From Dipteronia dyeriana (taxonomy: Eukaryota > Streptophyta > Magnoliopsida > Sapindales > Sapindaceae): a stretch of 64,000 nucleotides of DNA. Location of the stretch: assembly GCA_032871835.1 (NCBI GenBank), contig CM065300.1, positions 69,017,192-69,081,191 on the forward strand, in the 5' to 3' direction. Positions 11,193 through 23,245 of this stretch are shown piece after piece (within the stretch, counting starts at the first letter, position 1; the number at the start of each line of letters is the position of its first letter). Below the pieces are notes generated by a model, which was given only the letters and a program-made list of their open reading frames with translations, did no database searches and was not told where the DNA came from. A program made the translations under genes and the position numbers.

Positions 11193-13615
11193 TGTTAGGA
11201 TTATGCTCGATAGCAAGAGTGTAATATTATAATTAACAATCTTTTCATATGAATCAAGTGATTTCTAGTTTAATAAATCTTATAGCATTTATAGTTTAAT
11301 TATTATAATTGTCAAAAGTAAATAATCATAAGGCCAAAAGACTATGAGAAAAGAAGAATTGTTCATACATCTAGATATGTATGAGGTAGACACAATTCTT
11401 TAGTTAGTCTTGAATAATATTCACAACTTAAGATAGAAGGTTGGACGCCTTTATCTTGTCAAAGTGGTAGATTCTTTTGATAGCATTTAGGTGAGATCAA
11501 ATGTGTTATGATGAGTCTAAAATCATCAAAGTGTGGTGTCTTTGGTAAAAACATCTAGTGCACTGGGTGCATTGAATATGATCAAAATGAAATACTTTAT
11601 CTAGAACTGTCAATGGATAAAAGTTTTTATTTAAAGACAATCAGGGAGTCTATCTCAATCCTGAGATAAATGATGGACTTATGGTTACAAGTGTTATCAT
11701 TTGAGCTATCAATGAGTACGATTATATAGCATAGTCCATCCTCGATAGTTTGGTGGTATTCATTTGCTAATCGATAGAGGACTTCATTTATAGATATGGA
11801 CATCGTGGCTCCATTTATTGAATGAGAGTAGAATTCCATCATATGGATGTTTTGAGGTATTGGATATTAAATCTTAATGTTAAGTTTTCAATAGTGTCTA
11901 TTGAAACATGGCTTCTGGACAAGTCAAAATATCCAAGTTCAAAATGTGGTTATATGAGTAAATATGGTAACTTGGAGAGCTATAGGCGGTCTATGAGCTC
12001 TTGGCGATTACTGGTATTCTTCACGAGGATACACTTTCTCCAATAAGGTTGTCTAGGGTATGAGTGAGTGACATCAACTTATTCTATCTTTATTTAAGAG
12101 TTCAATTTTAGTTCTTTAGTGGAATAAACAAAAATTAAATAGATCGGACCTTAGTGAATCAGTTGTTGATTGCGTTTGGGTTGTTTCTATTGGAGCTTAA
12201 ATTTAGATAGCCTGCCAAGATCCCCAATCCACACGAACTTGCATGGATCACTTGATATATTCTATCGGACCAATTTAGGAATCCATCTAGAATTGTATTA
12301 AGGCATGAGAACTTGTTTCTTTTTGTAAGAATAGGTCTAGTTCACATGTAGATTTTTTATTAAGGTCCAATGGATTTAATAAAAAAAATATATATGGCCC
12401 ATATATATGGTATAGGCGGCAAGGCTATTAAGAATAGCTTCAATATATTATTAGTTATTTTATTATTTAATTAAACGGAAATTAATTAATTTTTTGTTTA
12501 ATTAATTATTTAATTAAAAGTCAAAATCTTTTTCCTTATAGAAGATGGTCTCCTAAAACTATACTATTGTTGGTAGTATAGTTAATGTTAAAGACTTTAT
12601 TTGATAAGTAGATAAATAAAAGGAATGATTTATCGAATCAAATTAGGAAATCTTTAATATGGATACAAATACACTTTTGAGTTGGATTAGGAGTCTTGGT
12701 GTTAGGATAGAATTCCTTTTTGAAAAGGATTCTTAACCACCAAGTAAATCTACCTAAGGAAATGATTCTTAACTACCAAGTAATCCTTTTTAGGAAAAGA
12801 ATAAACTCTCCTGATCTATATCAATGATAAATTTGGCCAGCCCATATGGATATAGGAGAAGTTAGATTTCCTTTTAGATAAGGATTCTTAACTACCAAAT
12901 AAATCCACCTAAGGAAAAGATTCTTGCCAACCAAGTAAATCCTTCTTAGGAAAGGATTTATGATCCTATATATATGTGTGTGTGATTTTCGGCCAGCCCT
13001 AAGAATTCTATGATGAAAATTTCGGCCATGCCTAGGTAATTTTCAAGAGAGAATTTGGCATAGGAAGAGGGAATTTTGAGGGAGAAAAATTAGTTTTCGC
13101 TCTATACAAAATTCAATCAACTCAAAGAAAAAGGGTGTGGAATTCGGCCAAAGAGAAAAGAGAAAAAGAGAACGTTTTTGTTTTCAATTGTACACTAGTA
13201 TCCTTTACATCAAAAGGGTTTTGTGTACAACATTGAATCAAGGTTCACGCGAGTTTCAATCAAATTGATTGATAATTCACAAGTGACCGGACGTTCTTGG
13301 ATTTTTCTCTTGGAGGATATTTGTAACTAACAAAGAAAAGATTTTGTTTGTCTCCATCCTCAGGTATACAATTTAAAGAAAGGGAGCCCATACTCCAAGG
13401 TGATTCACGTTCGTGATTGGATTGGGAGATCTTACAGAATCAATTCGACACTTGTTCAATCGTCACGAGAAAAAGGTACGATTCTTTTATATACATCAAT
13501 TAATCAAGGGTTAAGGTTCTTGTTGCATAAAGGGGAATTTTTTTTATTTATACGCAAACCCTAATTTCATTTTTATCACACTTTCGTTGCGTTTTGAACC
13601 CAATTTTTCCCTACA
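11193..13615 (+). repeat. Cop-A 3' LTR of the complete element
   Basis: This 2423-bp LTR starts TGTTAGGATTATGCTCGATA and ends TTTTTCCCTACA. It aligns with 3596-6058 apart from scattered substitutions and the shorter TA/TG repeat. It is followed by GTTTC (13616-13620), the target duplication. Confidence 0.94.
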
Positions 13616-13620
13616 GTTTC

Positions 13621-14332
13621 AGTAGACACTATTAAAAAACATAACGTTAAGATTTAATATCATATACCTCAAAACATCTATATGATGATATTCTACTCTC
13701 ATTTTATAAATGGAGCCACGATGTCCATATGTATAAATGAAGTCCTTTATCGATTGACAAATGAAATCCACCAAACTATCAAGGATAGACTATGCTATAT
13801 AATCGTATTTATTGATAGCTCAAATGATAACACTTGCAACCATAAGTCCATCATTTTTCTCAGGATTGAGATAGACTCTCAGATTGTCTTCAAGTGAAAA
13901 ACTTTTATCCATTGACGGTTCTAGATAAAGTATTTCATTGTGTTCCAATTCAATGCACCCAGTTCACTAGATTCTTTTGTCCAAAGACACCACACTTTGA
14001 TGATTTTAGACTCATCATAACACATTTGATCCCACTCCACTGCTAGCAAAAGAATCTACAACTTTGACAAGATAAAGGCGCCCAACCTTTATCTTAAGTT
14101 GTGAATATTATTCAAGACTAACTAAAGAATTGTGTCTACCTTATACATATCTAGATATACGAACAATTCTTCTTTTCTCTTAGTCTTTTGACCTTATGAT
14201 TATTTACTTTTGACAATTATAATAATTAAACTATAAATGCTAAAAGATTTGTTAAACTAGAAATCACTTTTTTATTATGAAAAGATTGTCAAATACATTA
14301 TTATCCTCCTGCTATTGAGCTTAATCCCAACA
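13621..14332 (-). repeat. Cop-A 3' LTR (minus strand), proximal portion
   Basis: This continues the minus-strand LTR interrupted at 3595. It ends with ..CTTAATCCCAACA, the complement of the LTR start TGTTGGGATTAAG. Joining 1934-3595 to 13621-14332 gives a normal Cop-A LTR. No gene. Confidence 0.9.
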
Positions 14333-14347
14333 ATTACCCACTTGCTC
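14333..14347 (-). promoter_or_regulatory. Polypurine tract of the minus-strand Cop-A element
   Basis: On the minus strand this reads GAGCAAGTGGGTAAT immediately before the LTR start. It is the counterpart of CAAGTGGGAGAT in the sister copies, with one change in the G run. Confidence 0.75.
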
Positions 14348-15722
14348 TATAGCAAATGTGTCATTTCTCTCATCCTCATGGTCTTTATATGCCCATCAAA
14401 ACTCTTTTGTGAAAGAGCCTTTGTAAAGGGATCCGCTAGATTATCTACTGATGCGATCTTTCAATGTGTTTCCCTCTCTTATGACTTCTTGGTTCTTTCG
14501 AATTAGCCACTGCTCCACTATTGTCACAATAGATAGTGATCTATTTTTTCACATCAGGAACCACTTCTAAGTCAATCATGAATTGATGGAGCCAGAGAGC
14601 CTTTTTAGCAGCCTCACATGCGGCAACATACTCTGCTTCCATGGTGAATTATGCAATACATGATTGCTTAATACTCCTCCATATGACTTCCCCTCCTCTA
14701 ATAGTAAACACAGATCCTAATGTTGATCTTCTAGAGTCAGAATCTGACTGAAAATCAGAATTTATATACCCAACGGGAATTAAATCCCATTTAGAGTATA
14801 CAAGCATGTAATCTCTCGTTGTCCTAAGATACTTGAAAATATGCTTGACTGTTGTCCAGTGATCAGGACCAAGCTTTGATTGAAACCTGCTAACTATGCC
14901 CACAGCAAAACAAATATCTGGTCTAGTACAGAGCATTGTTTACATGAGACTTCCAACTGTCGATACATATGGAATCCTACTCATGAATTGCCCTTCATGC
15001 TCATTCTTAGGAACTTGTTCCTTAGAAAGTTTGATTCCATGTCTGAAAGGTAACATACCTTTCTTGGAATCTTGCATGGAAAACCTAGACAAGATTTTAT
15101 CTATATATGAAACTTGGGATAATGTAATCGTTCTATTCTTTCTATCTCTTATGACTTGGATACCAAGAATATAACTTGTTTCTCCTAAGTCCTTCATATC
15201 AAATTGTTTTTCTAACCATTCTTTTATTGATGTTAATACACCTACATCGTTTCCGATTAGTAGTATATCATCAACATAAAGAACGAGGAAAACCAACTTG
15301 TCACCTTTAATCCTTTTTTATACACAAGGTTCGTCAAGGTTTTGAATAAATCCAAAACTTTTCACGGCTTGATCGAACCTCATGTTCCAGGATCTGAATG
15401 CTTGCTTCAATCCATATATGTATATTTGCAACTTGCATCTCTTTCCTCTTGGCATTTTTCAATGAATCCTTCTGGTTGCATCATGTAGATGTTTTCGTCA
15501 AGACTTTCGTTAAGGAAAGTTGTCTTGAATTCCATTTGCCAAATCTCTAGGTCTAGAGATGCCGTAATGGATAAGAGTATCCTACTTGATTTAAGCATGG
15601 CCACAGGAGAAAAGGTTTCTTCATAATCGATACCTTCCTTCTATGTATAACCTTTAGCTACCAATCTAGATTTTAAGGTTTCCACATTTCCATCCATTCC
15701 TTTTTTCATCTTATATACCCAC
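14348..15722 (-). pseudogene. Minus-strand Cop-A RT and RNase H relic
   Basis: Read on the minus strand from 15722: the RVT_2 domain starts at the WVYK block (upstream part removed), passes the WQMEFKTTFLNES segment (Asp of the usual MDVKTAF changed to Glu) and an intact YVDD (about 15265). It continues through open stretches 14940-15296 and 14649-14936 (MLCTRPDICFAVGIVSRFQSK). The RNase H remainder is readable to about 14350 but carries stops. It is 5'-truncated exactly where a plus-strand Cop-A LTR starts (15723). Confidence 0.9.
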
Positions 15723-17453
15723 TGTTAGGATTATGCTCGATAGCAAGAGTATAATAATGTATTTGACAATCTTTCATATTAATAAAGTGATTTCTAGTTT
15801 AACAAATCTTATAGCATTTATAGTTTAATTATTATAATTTTCAAAAGTAAATAATCATAAGGTCAAAAGATTATGAGAAAAGAAGAATTGTTCATACATA
15901 TAGATATGCATGAGGTAGACAAAATTCTTTAATTATTCTTGAATAATATTCACAACTTAAGATAAAGGTCGGGTGCCTTTATCTTGCTAAAGTTATAGAT
16001 TCTTTTGCTAGCATTTGGGTGGGATCAAATGTGTTATGATGACTCTAAAATCATCAAAGTGGTGTCTTTGGGTAAAAGAATCTAGTGCAGTAGGTGCATT
16101 GAATTGGATCACAATGAAATACTTTATCTAGAACAGTCAATAGATAAAAGTTTTTCATTTGAAGACAATCAAAGAGTCTATCTCAATCATGAGATAAATG
16201 ATGGACTTACGGTTGCAAGTGTTTTCATTTGAGCTATCAATGATTACGATTATATAGCATAGTCTATCCTCGATAGTTTGGTTGTATTCATTTGTTAATC
16301 AATTGAGGACTTCATTTATAGATATGGACATCGTTGCTCAATTTATTAAATGAGAGTAGAATATCATCATATGGATGTTTTGAGGCATTATAAAATTAAA
16401 TCTTAACGTAACACTTTCAATAGTGTGTATTGAAACATGGCTTCTGGACAAGTCAAAATATCCAAGTTCAAAATGTGGTCATATAAGTAAATACGGTAAC
16501 TTGGAGAGCTATAGACGGTCTATAACCTCTTGGCGATTACTGGTTTTTTTCACGAGGATACAATTTCTCCATTAAGGTTGTCTAGGGCATGAATGAGTAA
16601 CATCAACTTATTCTATATTTATTTAAGAGTTCAATTTTAGTTCTTTAGAGGAATGAACTAAAATTAAATAGAACGAACCTAAGTGAATCATTTGTTGATT
16701 GTGATTAGGATGTGTCTATTGGAGCTTAAATTAAGATAGCCTGCCACGATCCCCAATCCACACGAACTTGCATGGATCACTGGATATATTCTACCGGACC
16801 AATTTAGAGGTTCATCTAGAATTGTATTAAGGCATGTGAACTTGTTTCTTTTTGTAACAATAGGTCTAGTTCAGATGTGGACTTTTTTATTAAGGTCCAA
16901 TGGATTTATTAAAATAAGAAAATTAATATATGGCTCATATATATGGTATAGGCGGCAAGGCTATTTAGAATAGCTTAATTATATTATTATTATTATTATT
17001 ATTTAAATAAATGGAAATTAATTAATTGGTTGATTAATTAATTAATAAATTAAAAATCAAAATCTTTTTCCTAGTAGGAGATGGTCTCCGAAAATTATAC
17101 AAATGTTGATAGTATAATTAATATTAAAGACTATATTTGATAAGTAGATAAATAAAAGGAATTATTTATCTAATCAAATTAGGAAGTCTTTAATATGGTT
17201 ATAAATACACTATTGAGTTGGATTATGAGTCTTGGTGTAGGATAGAATTCATTTAGAAAAATGATTCTTAACCACCAAGTAAATCCACCTAAGGAAAGGA
17301 TTTTTAACAACCAAGTAAATCCTTCTTAGGAAAGCATTTGTGATCCTAAAATATATTCTTGTGAATTTTGGTCAGCTCATATATATATATAAGAGGACAG
17401 AATTCCTTTAAAAAAAGGAGTTTTAACTACCAAATAAATCCACCTAAGGAAAT
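15723..17453 (+). repeat. Cop-A 5' LTR, proximal portion (split by LARD-C)
   Basis: The first 1.7 kb of a Cop-A LTR, recognisable over its whole length. It reads 'taataatgtatttgac' near its start, as do 45420 and 48593, rather than the 'gtaatattgtaattaac' of the complete element, so at least two LTR subtypes exist. It ends at the LARD-C insertion, with GAAAT (17449-17453) duplicated at 26849-26853. Confidence 0.9.
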
Positions 17454-20217
17454 TGTTAGGTCTGTGAGTTTTGTTGGCATTATTCTATATCAAAACAACA
17501 TTTCCTTTGTATTGTTAAGTTGTCTAGGATTCATGATGATTCAAGCTTCAAAGAGGAAATGACAACTATTCAACCAAGTTCAAGTCTTCAAAGGGAAAAG
17601 TGCTTCATGATTCTACAAAGGTATATTAAGACCTTTCTTTTCTCTTTCAAGGCTTAGGCACACACACACATATTATACATTTGTGTCCCTGCATCGTTGT
17701 GCACCATTATAAGCACACAAATACAATTCATTCATATGTGTCCCTGCATCGTTGTGCACCATGTATAACACATTCGCACACTTGAAGATGAATGCTCATG
17801 CATTGGTATGGAAATAACATGTTTTGGAATATGCATGATTGGAAACTATCTCTATGTAGTTTGCATTCTTGTGTGAATTGTATTTGTGTGTGTATATGTT
17901 TGTATAACATGGATATTGAACTTGGATTTAGTCTTAAATCATTCTTAATTGAGTTCCGGTCATTTCGGTTACTCATACTATTGATTTCAAGTTCTAAGTC
18001 AAAAGATACTACACTTCCAACTCATGTTTCATACGTTGTCTTCGTCTTCGTATATCAAATGGATTCGAATTATGAATTTGGAGGCCAGAGAAGGGTCGAA
18101 GAACGCGAAGGAAGAGTATGAGAGTTACACAATGGCCGAAGGCCAACAAGAGGTGCAAGCCCAAGATGGCGCGTGGCCATCTCAGCTGCAACGCCTTGCT
18201 GCCCCGAGATGCTCACATGCCATCTCGGGAAAGCATCTTGAAGGGGTAGCTTTGGTATTTTCACATATATCTCTTCCCTCTCTTTTATATATCGCTTTTC
18301 TCTCTCATTTGAATTCAAGGAAGAAGAAAATGTAGTGTAGAAAATTTCAAGGTTTTTTTCTCTAAACTTTGAAACACCATATCTCTCTCATTTCTTATCC
18401 GATTTGAGTGATTCAAGTTGGAAAAGTTTCGTATTGAAGTCCTCTATCATCTCCAAGCAACCTTGAAGTCATTTTTTCATGTTTTCTACTGTATCACACC
18501 ATTTTCATGACTGTACTCGGAATTGTCAAGGTATTTGTTTATCTTTTGATTTCCTTGATTCTAATGTTCAAATACCTTGGGTCTTCTTCCTCCTTATGTG
18601 TATTTGACTTGAACAAATGTTGATCAGTGATAGATCTTCAATTAAATGCTAGTTGTGCTTAATTAGATACTTGATTGTGAATATGGTTTCAATCAAACCT
18701 ATGTTTTCACATGATTGTGAGTTGTATTGTGCTAGCATCTTATCTAGGACTATTTGTGCTTTGATTGACTTTATTTTCATGAATAATAGTCCTATCATGT
18801 GCTAGAACTCATTTGTTGAATAGATATAGGATTATCACATTTGATTTTATATTTAGAGTTTATTAGAGTTTAATTGACTTTTTTGTGAATATATGCTCTA
18901 AATGATTGCTAGGGATTTTATTGATCATATATTGTGTTTCTAGCATTTTTGTGCTAGTACTAAAGCCTTGAATATGTACTTCACGAACATGTTTATTTCA
19001 AGCTTTAGTTACATGAATAAAACCTAGGTTTAAAGTATGTGTTTTGAAATTTGGCATGCTCTAGATTTTTATTCATGCATAAGATCTAGACAATCTTGTT
19101 TTGTGAACTTTATTGTCTATGTCTAGATCTTCATGGACTGTACCTAATCCATACATTTCATATGCTCATGCATCATCTCGTGTGGTGTCATTTTTGGATT
19201 ATAAACTAGAAAAATATACTTTGTGTGCTCATTGATTAATTCTAGGTTCCATAGAATTTGTTGATCATCTTATTCTATGTTGCGTGCCTGTTTGCGTTTT
19301 GCATTCATGATCACCTAGATGCCTTGTGAGAAGGAAGTCTTGACAATAGGTGTGAGACCTATGGTGTTGAGCAAGAAGCCCTGGCAAGATTTGTGAAGCC
19401 TTGGATTGTCGAGCAAGGAAGTCTTGGCTAGGGTCGGGAGGATCCGGATAGTCGAGCAAGAAGTCTTGCCTAGAGTTTGGAGAACTCGGATAGGTGAACA
19501 AGAAAGTCTTGACTAGAGTAGTGAGGACTTAGTTGAGCAAGAAGTCTTGCCTTGGGTCGTGAGGATCCGGATAAGGTGAGCAATGAAGTCTTGACAAGAG
19601 GTGTGAAGCCTCAGATTGTTGAGCATTAGGGTGACATCTTCATGAGTAGGATAGGAGGGTAGTTTCTAGGTGAAGGGGTCACTTGAGAGATTGTACTTGT
19701 CTTATCTACTAGTGGATTTTGTTTGCCGATGGCTGCTAGCCCGTGGATGTTTCCTCTTCAGAGGTTTACCACGTTATATCTTGTGTCAACTTTTCTCTAT
19801 CCCTATCTCTTTTATATTGATAATTGTTATTTGAATAATGTGGATAGAACTTTATATGTAAGTTGACTTCCTTATACAATATTGTTTGTGTATGTTAGAT
19901 AACTTTGTATCTTATGATATTTCATTCAAGTTGTAAAGTATCACATCTTAATACTCTAAGTACAACTTATGGAATTTTATCTACATTGAATATATTTATT
20001 TATAAGATACATTGATTCTTATTTTATGTTTTGTAGACTAAGAGTGGAGATTTGAGCATACATGAATATATTGTTTTCTCATAACAATCATGTTGAATGT
20101 TAATTTGTATGCTTATCAAGGTTTTGTCACTAGCCTCGAAAGATTTGTCAAAATTGAGAGACAACCTATTCACCCCCCCTCTAGATTGTTTAGTATAACC
20201 TTGTACACATTATTTCA
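17454..20217 (+). repeat. LARD-C 5' LTR
   Basis: 2764 bp, TGTTAGGTCTGTGAG..ATTATTTCA. Noteworthy parts: CA/TG-rich stretches with 'tgtccctgcatcgttgtgcac' (17680-17760), a GC-rich island 18060-18245 containing an imperfect hairpin, a block of about 40-bp degenerate units (19320-19640), and a C-run 'caccccccctctag' (20171-20184) close to the end. It is very similar to the 3' LTR over its full length. The short frames within it (for example 17792-18121) are conserved only as DNA and are not supported as genes. Confidence 0.93.
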
Positions 20218-20219
20218 AT

Positions 20220-20231
20220 TGGTATCAGAGC
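20220..20231 (+). promoter_or_regulatory. LARD-C primer-binding site
   Basis: TGGTATCAGAGC, two bases after the LTR end, is identical to the Cop-A site and complementary to initiator Met tRNA. Its intact state suggests the element kept what it needs in cis for reverse transcription. Confidence 0.93.
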
Positions 20232-20285
20232 GGGTCACTTAAAGTAGTTAGTGTGATTCGGGATCTACAAGGTTATTTACTAATC

Positions 20286-20786
20286 ATGGATATTAACCTT
20301 TAGTCTACAATTGTTTATTTTCGGTTGCCCTCCTTCGTTGATTGTGAAAATGGTTCTTCTTGTTTTATATTTCATTTGTCTACTAACAATTTTGTTGATA
20401 AGCTTGAAAATAAAGTTAGTGAAAAAAGCAAAGATGAAGAAGCTTTTTCCGAGGATGATCGATCTAGACATGATTACTTGTCTTTGCAACTCAATAAAGA
20501 GAATTGCATGTTAAAGACCACCAACTTCTACTTGATGGCAAGAGTTCAAACTCTTGACATGGAAAGAGATGAAGCGTTAAAGGAAGTTAAAGTGAAGAAT
20601 GAAGTGATCAAATGTCTAGAAAAGAAGATGGTTGAAGAGGCTCGTATGTTAGATCGATTAACAAATGATTTTGCTAATAATTTGCTTTTGTTTCTTACAG
20701 GTAAGGATCAAAGGCAAGGAAGAGGAGTTGGCAATCATGAAGGCCAAAGAGTTTTGGTAATCTTCTTGGAGATTCAAGTTACTTAA
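20286..20786 (+). pseudogene. LARD-C gag-like frame with coiled coil
   Basis: An ATG at 20286 opens a frame that hits TAG at 20301 (codon 6) and is then open to 20786. The product is highly charged. From about 20400 it reads as a heptad-like helix (KLENKVSEKSKDEEAF.., DYLSLQLNKENCML.., MERDEALKEVKVKNEVIKCLEKKMVEEARML), typical of the C-terminal part of Gag in SIRE-like copia elements. No zinc knuckle is visible. Position just behind the primer site supports a Gag origin. Function is not proven; it may be a Gag remnant kept for trans-packaging or simply decaying. Confidence 0.5.
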
Positions 20787-21029
20787 GCATTGTAGATAAG
20801 CAAGTGGAGTCTCCTACAACTAAAGGCAAGTTACTAAGGAACAAGAGGATTTTAAAGGCCTTGTCTTCCAAGGTCAAGTGTAAAATCAAGGAACTTAAGG
20901 AGTCTTCACCATTGGTACACTCTCACCTAAATAGTAACATCTCAAAATTTATTCCGGTTTGATAATTTTACTATATTGTCGTGAGTATATTAGATGAGGC
21001 AAACTAGGGAATGTGATGCATTCTAATGA

Positions 21030-21365
21030 GATGTGAAAATCTTCTATGAATGTTTCTTGCATGATAACACTTTGAATTTTGTAAGTGATAATGATAATCA
21101 TGTGAAGAAAATAGTTGAGAAGATTTGGGTGAAAATGAGTGTTTCACATGATCATATGTATAGTATTGATAATATCTTTGTTGATGGCAATAATGATGTG
21201 TTTTACATGAGTAATATCTTTAAAGAGAAGATTGTTGATGATTTATCTTCTAAATATAATTTTACCATGAGAAATGATCATGATTTTTGTGTGAAAGTTC
21301 ACCCAAGAACAAATAGTTCATGGGTGAGTGCTCTTACCTCTAGTGTAGTAGCACATGTGAGTTAG
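21030..21365 (+). CDS. Unknown ORF in LARD-C interior (hypothetical)
   Basis: A frame open from 21030 gives about 110 residues ending at TAG 21363-21365. There is no ATG at the beginning (the first codon counted is GTG, 21033; the first Met is near residue 35), so it may be the 3' part of a longer decayed frame. Sequence is rich in Asp, Asn, His and Val (DNDNHVKKIVEKIWVKMS, VDGNNDVFYMSNIFKEK). No signal peptide, membrane segment or known motif is visible. I do not recognise it. It may be a chance ORF. Confidence 0.3.
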   Translation, partial: DVKIFYECFLHDNTLNFVSDNDNHVKKIVEKIWVKMSVSHDHMYSIDNIFVDGNNDVFYMSNIFKEKIVDDLSSKYNFTMRNDHDFCVKVHPRTNSSWVSALTSSVVAHVS

Positions 21366-22850
21366 CTTTAAGGCTAAGTGTCAAGCGTGTTGAGAATTCT
21401 AGCCAGTTAGCTTGGAATACTCCACGTTTAGACACGAACTTAGCTATCTCACTTAACTTTGTTTTGATAGTCAAATTCATTGATTAACTTTTGAGAAGTT
21501 ACTCTTATGAAATCTATTTTGTGATTATCTTCTTAAGACTTTTGGAGAAAGTCATTTCTTTGCTTGCATTGCATCATATAGCATGTCATATTAGAGAATT
21601 AGTATAGTATTCATATGGTCCTTATTGACATTTGCTCTCTAAAGATCTTTTTGTGATGTGTTCACAAAGATCTTACTCATGATGCTTGAAATGCTTGCTT
21701 GAATGATGAGTGGCATACTTTTTGAAAACATGAGCTTCATATTCTTTGAAAGCTACTCATTAGAGAAGTAATGATCTTGAATAAGTCTTTACTTGTTGCT
21801 CTTAGATCATGTGCTTTTGAGCCATAAAAATTTGATTTTCAAAAATTGCACTTTGCTTCTCTTATATGTTTAAGTTTGAGTAGTTGAGTTTGAAAATGTG
21901 TAGATTATGGATGCATCTAAAATTTTATTGCTTAGTACATGATAGCTGACCTATGGTTAGTATCCATTTTGCTTCGGCAACTACATAGAACTCAACGAGC
22001 ACCTTCATGGAAAGGGCTACACACTTTGGTAGTGAAGCCGCCTAATGTAGGAAAGGGCCACACCATTGTGATGAGTGAAAACTGTCATGAAGAATTTATG
22101 TTTATGTATGCAAAATCAAGGAAGTGTTGAAAAAGAATCAATAAAAGAAAAATCTTTGATTCAAAGCCTAAAAAGAAATGGAGGAAGGCTTAAAATGGAG
22201 TATAGTTAAAAATTGTGATTGCTCGGGTTGAAAAACAGAAATGGACTGACGAGCCACATGCACACACACGCTTACATGTTAAAATCTATTCTCTTTAAAG
22301 CAAAAATCCAGATGATAATCAGTTTGACCTTGATTGGAAAAGGTTAGATGCATAGGTGTTAAGGTGGTTTGCATGTTGATATCACAATCACTCCTTTTGT
22401 ATATACTTGAAGAAAAATTCACACACACACTTTTTTCTTATAGAGTATTTTGATATTCTAGCAATTTTTAGAAGAATTATGAGAGAGATTGAAAATCCTG
22501 ATGTATCTCTCATAGTTTATGGAGCTTATCTTGTTGAATTGCTTTAAAATTGTTTGAATGTGTGATTGTGTGGATTTATTGTGAACATTATTCTATCTTG
22601 ATCTTAGATAGAGCACTTATCAAGGGGGAGCATAGTATGCTAGACTTTGTTCTCTTTTATGATTTGTTCACATGTTTCAAGTTGATATTTGTTGGCATAT
22701 TCTTTGGTTGATATAATGAATCTTGTAGATGCTATTTCATGTTTCTTGATTTGCATGATGATTCTTTGTATTAACTTATGCCTTTGTATGTGTGATCACA
22801 AATAATGCATGAAATATTTTTGAATAACTGTATAATTGTATTTGCAGTCA
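21366..22850 (+). other. LARD-C interior without recognisable gene
   Basis: AT-rich non-coding stretch. A 63-codon frame at 21939-22130 has no similarity I can name. Scattered (CA)n motifs occur at 22258-22272 and 22420-22430. No pol motifs were seen on either strand. Confidence 0.6.
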
Positions 22851-23245
22851 ATTCCTCCTTATTTGGGGTTGTATAGTAGTTGAGATTGAAATCAATTCCC
22901 TCATTCTTGAAATTGAAATGAGAATAGTTGCAATGAATTCTTCTTTGTTTTGGAGTCGATAGTAATTGTAATTGTAATTAATTCTATTGATTGCAGTTAC
23001 AGTGAATTCCTCTTTGTTTGGGGTCAATAGTAATTGTAGTTGTAATCAATCCAATTGGTTATAGTTGCAGAAAATTCCTCCTTGCATAGGGTGATAGTAA
23101 TTATGGTTTTAATCAATTTAATTGATTGTAATTGTAGAAAATTCCTCCGTACTTTGAATAATAGTAGTTGTGGTTGTAATCAAATATTTTCTTGTTTGAG
23201 GTTGATATGATTGTCGTTGATACCAATTCCTTCATATTTGTGGTT
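22851..23245 (+). repeat. Minisatellite of about 68-bp units in LARD-C
   Basis: Units start at 22851, 22937, 23006, 23074 and 23141, giving spacings of 86, 69, 68 and 67 bp. Each begins ATTCCTCCTT-like, then TTGGGGT.AATAGTAATTGTAGTTGTAATCAAT-type sequence and an ATTGATTG.AGTTGCAG-type end. Units are diverged, so the array is old or under loose constraint. It does not occur elsewhere in the window. Confidence 0.8.

Larger units (their letters stand above)
3591..13620 (+). mobile_element. Complete plus-strand Cop-A copia element with GTTTC target duplication
   Basis: Structurally complete Ty1/copia element: GTTTC duplication (3591-3595), 5' LTR 3596-6058, primer site 6061-6072, 1.4-kb leader, gag-pol relics, polypurine tract 11181-11192, 3' LTR 11193-13615, GTTTC (13616-13620). 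Domain order Gag, (protease), integrase, RT, RNase H identifies copia rather than gypsy. It sits inside an LTR of the same family in the opposite orientation. Coding capacity is dead: stops, frameshifts, a deletion that removes the protease site, and an integrase Glu to Gly change. In the first 215 bp the two LTRs differ at about nine or ten positions by eye, so the insertion is not recent. Confidence 0.95.

Noticed and set aside
17792..18335. Overlapping frames of 60-109 codons in the LARD-C LTRs (also 24292-24970 and 59428-60134)
   Set aside because: They recur because the LTR DNA recurs. Frames are open on both strands at the same place, shift between copies and show no protein motif, so they are not genes.
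20161..20190. C-run near the LARD-C LTR end as a possible G-quadruplex
   Set aside because: Only one long C-run is present; the four separated runs needed for a quadruplex are lacking.
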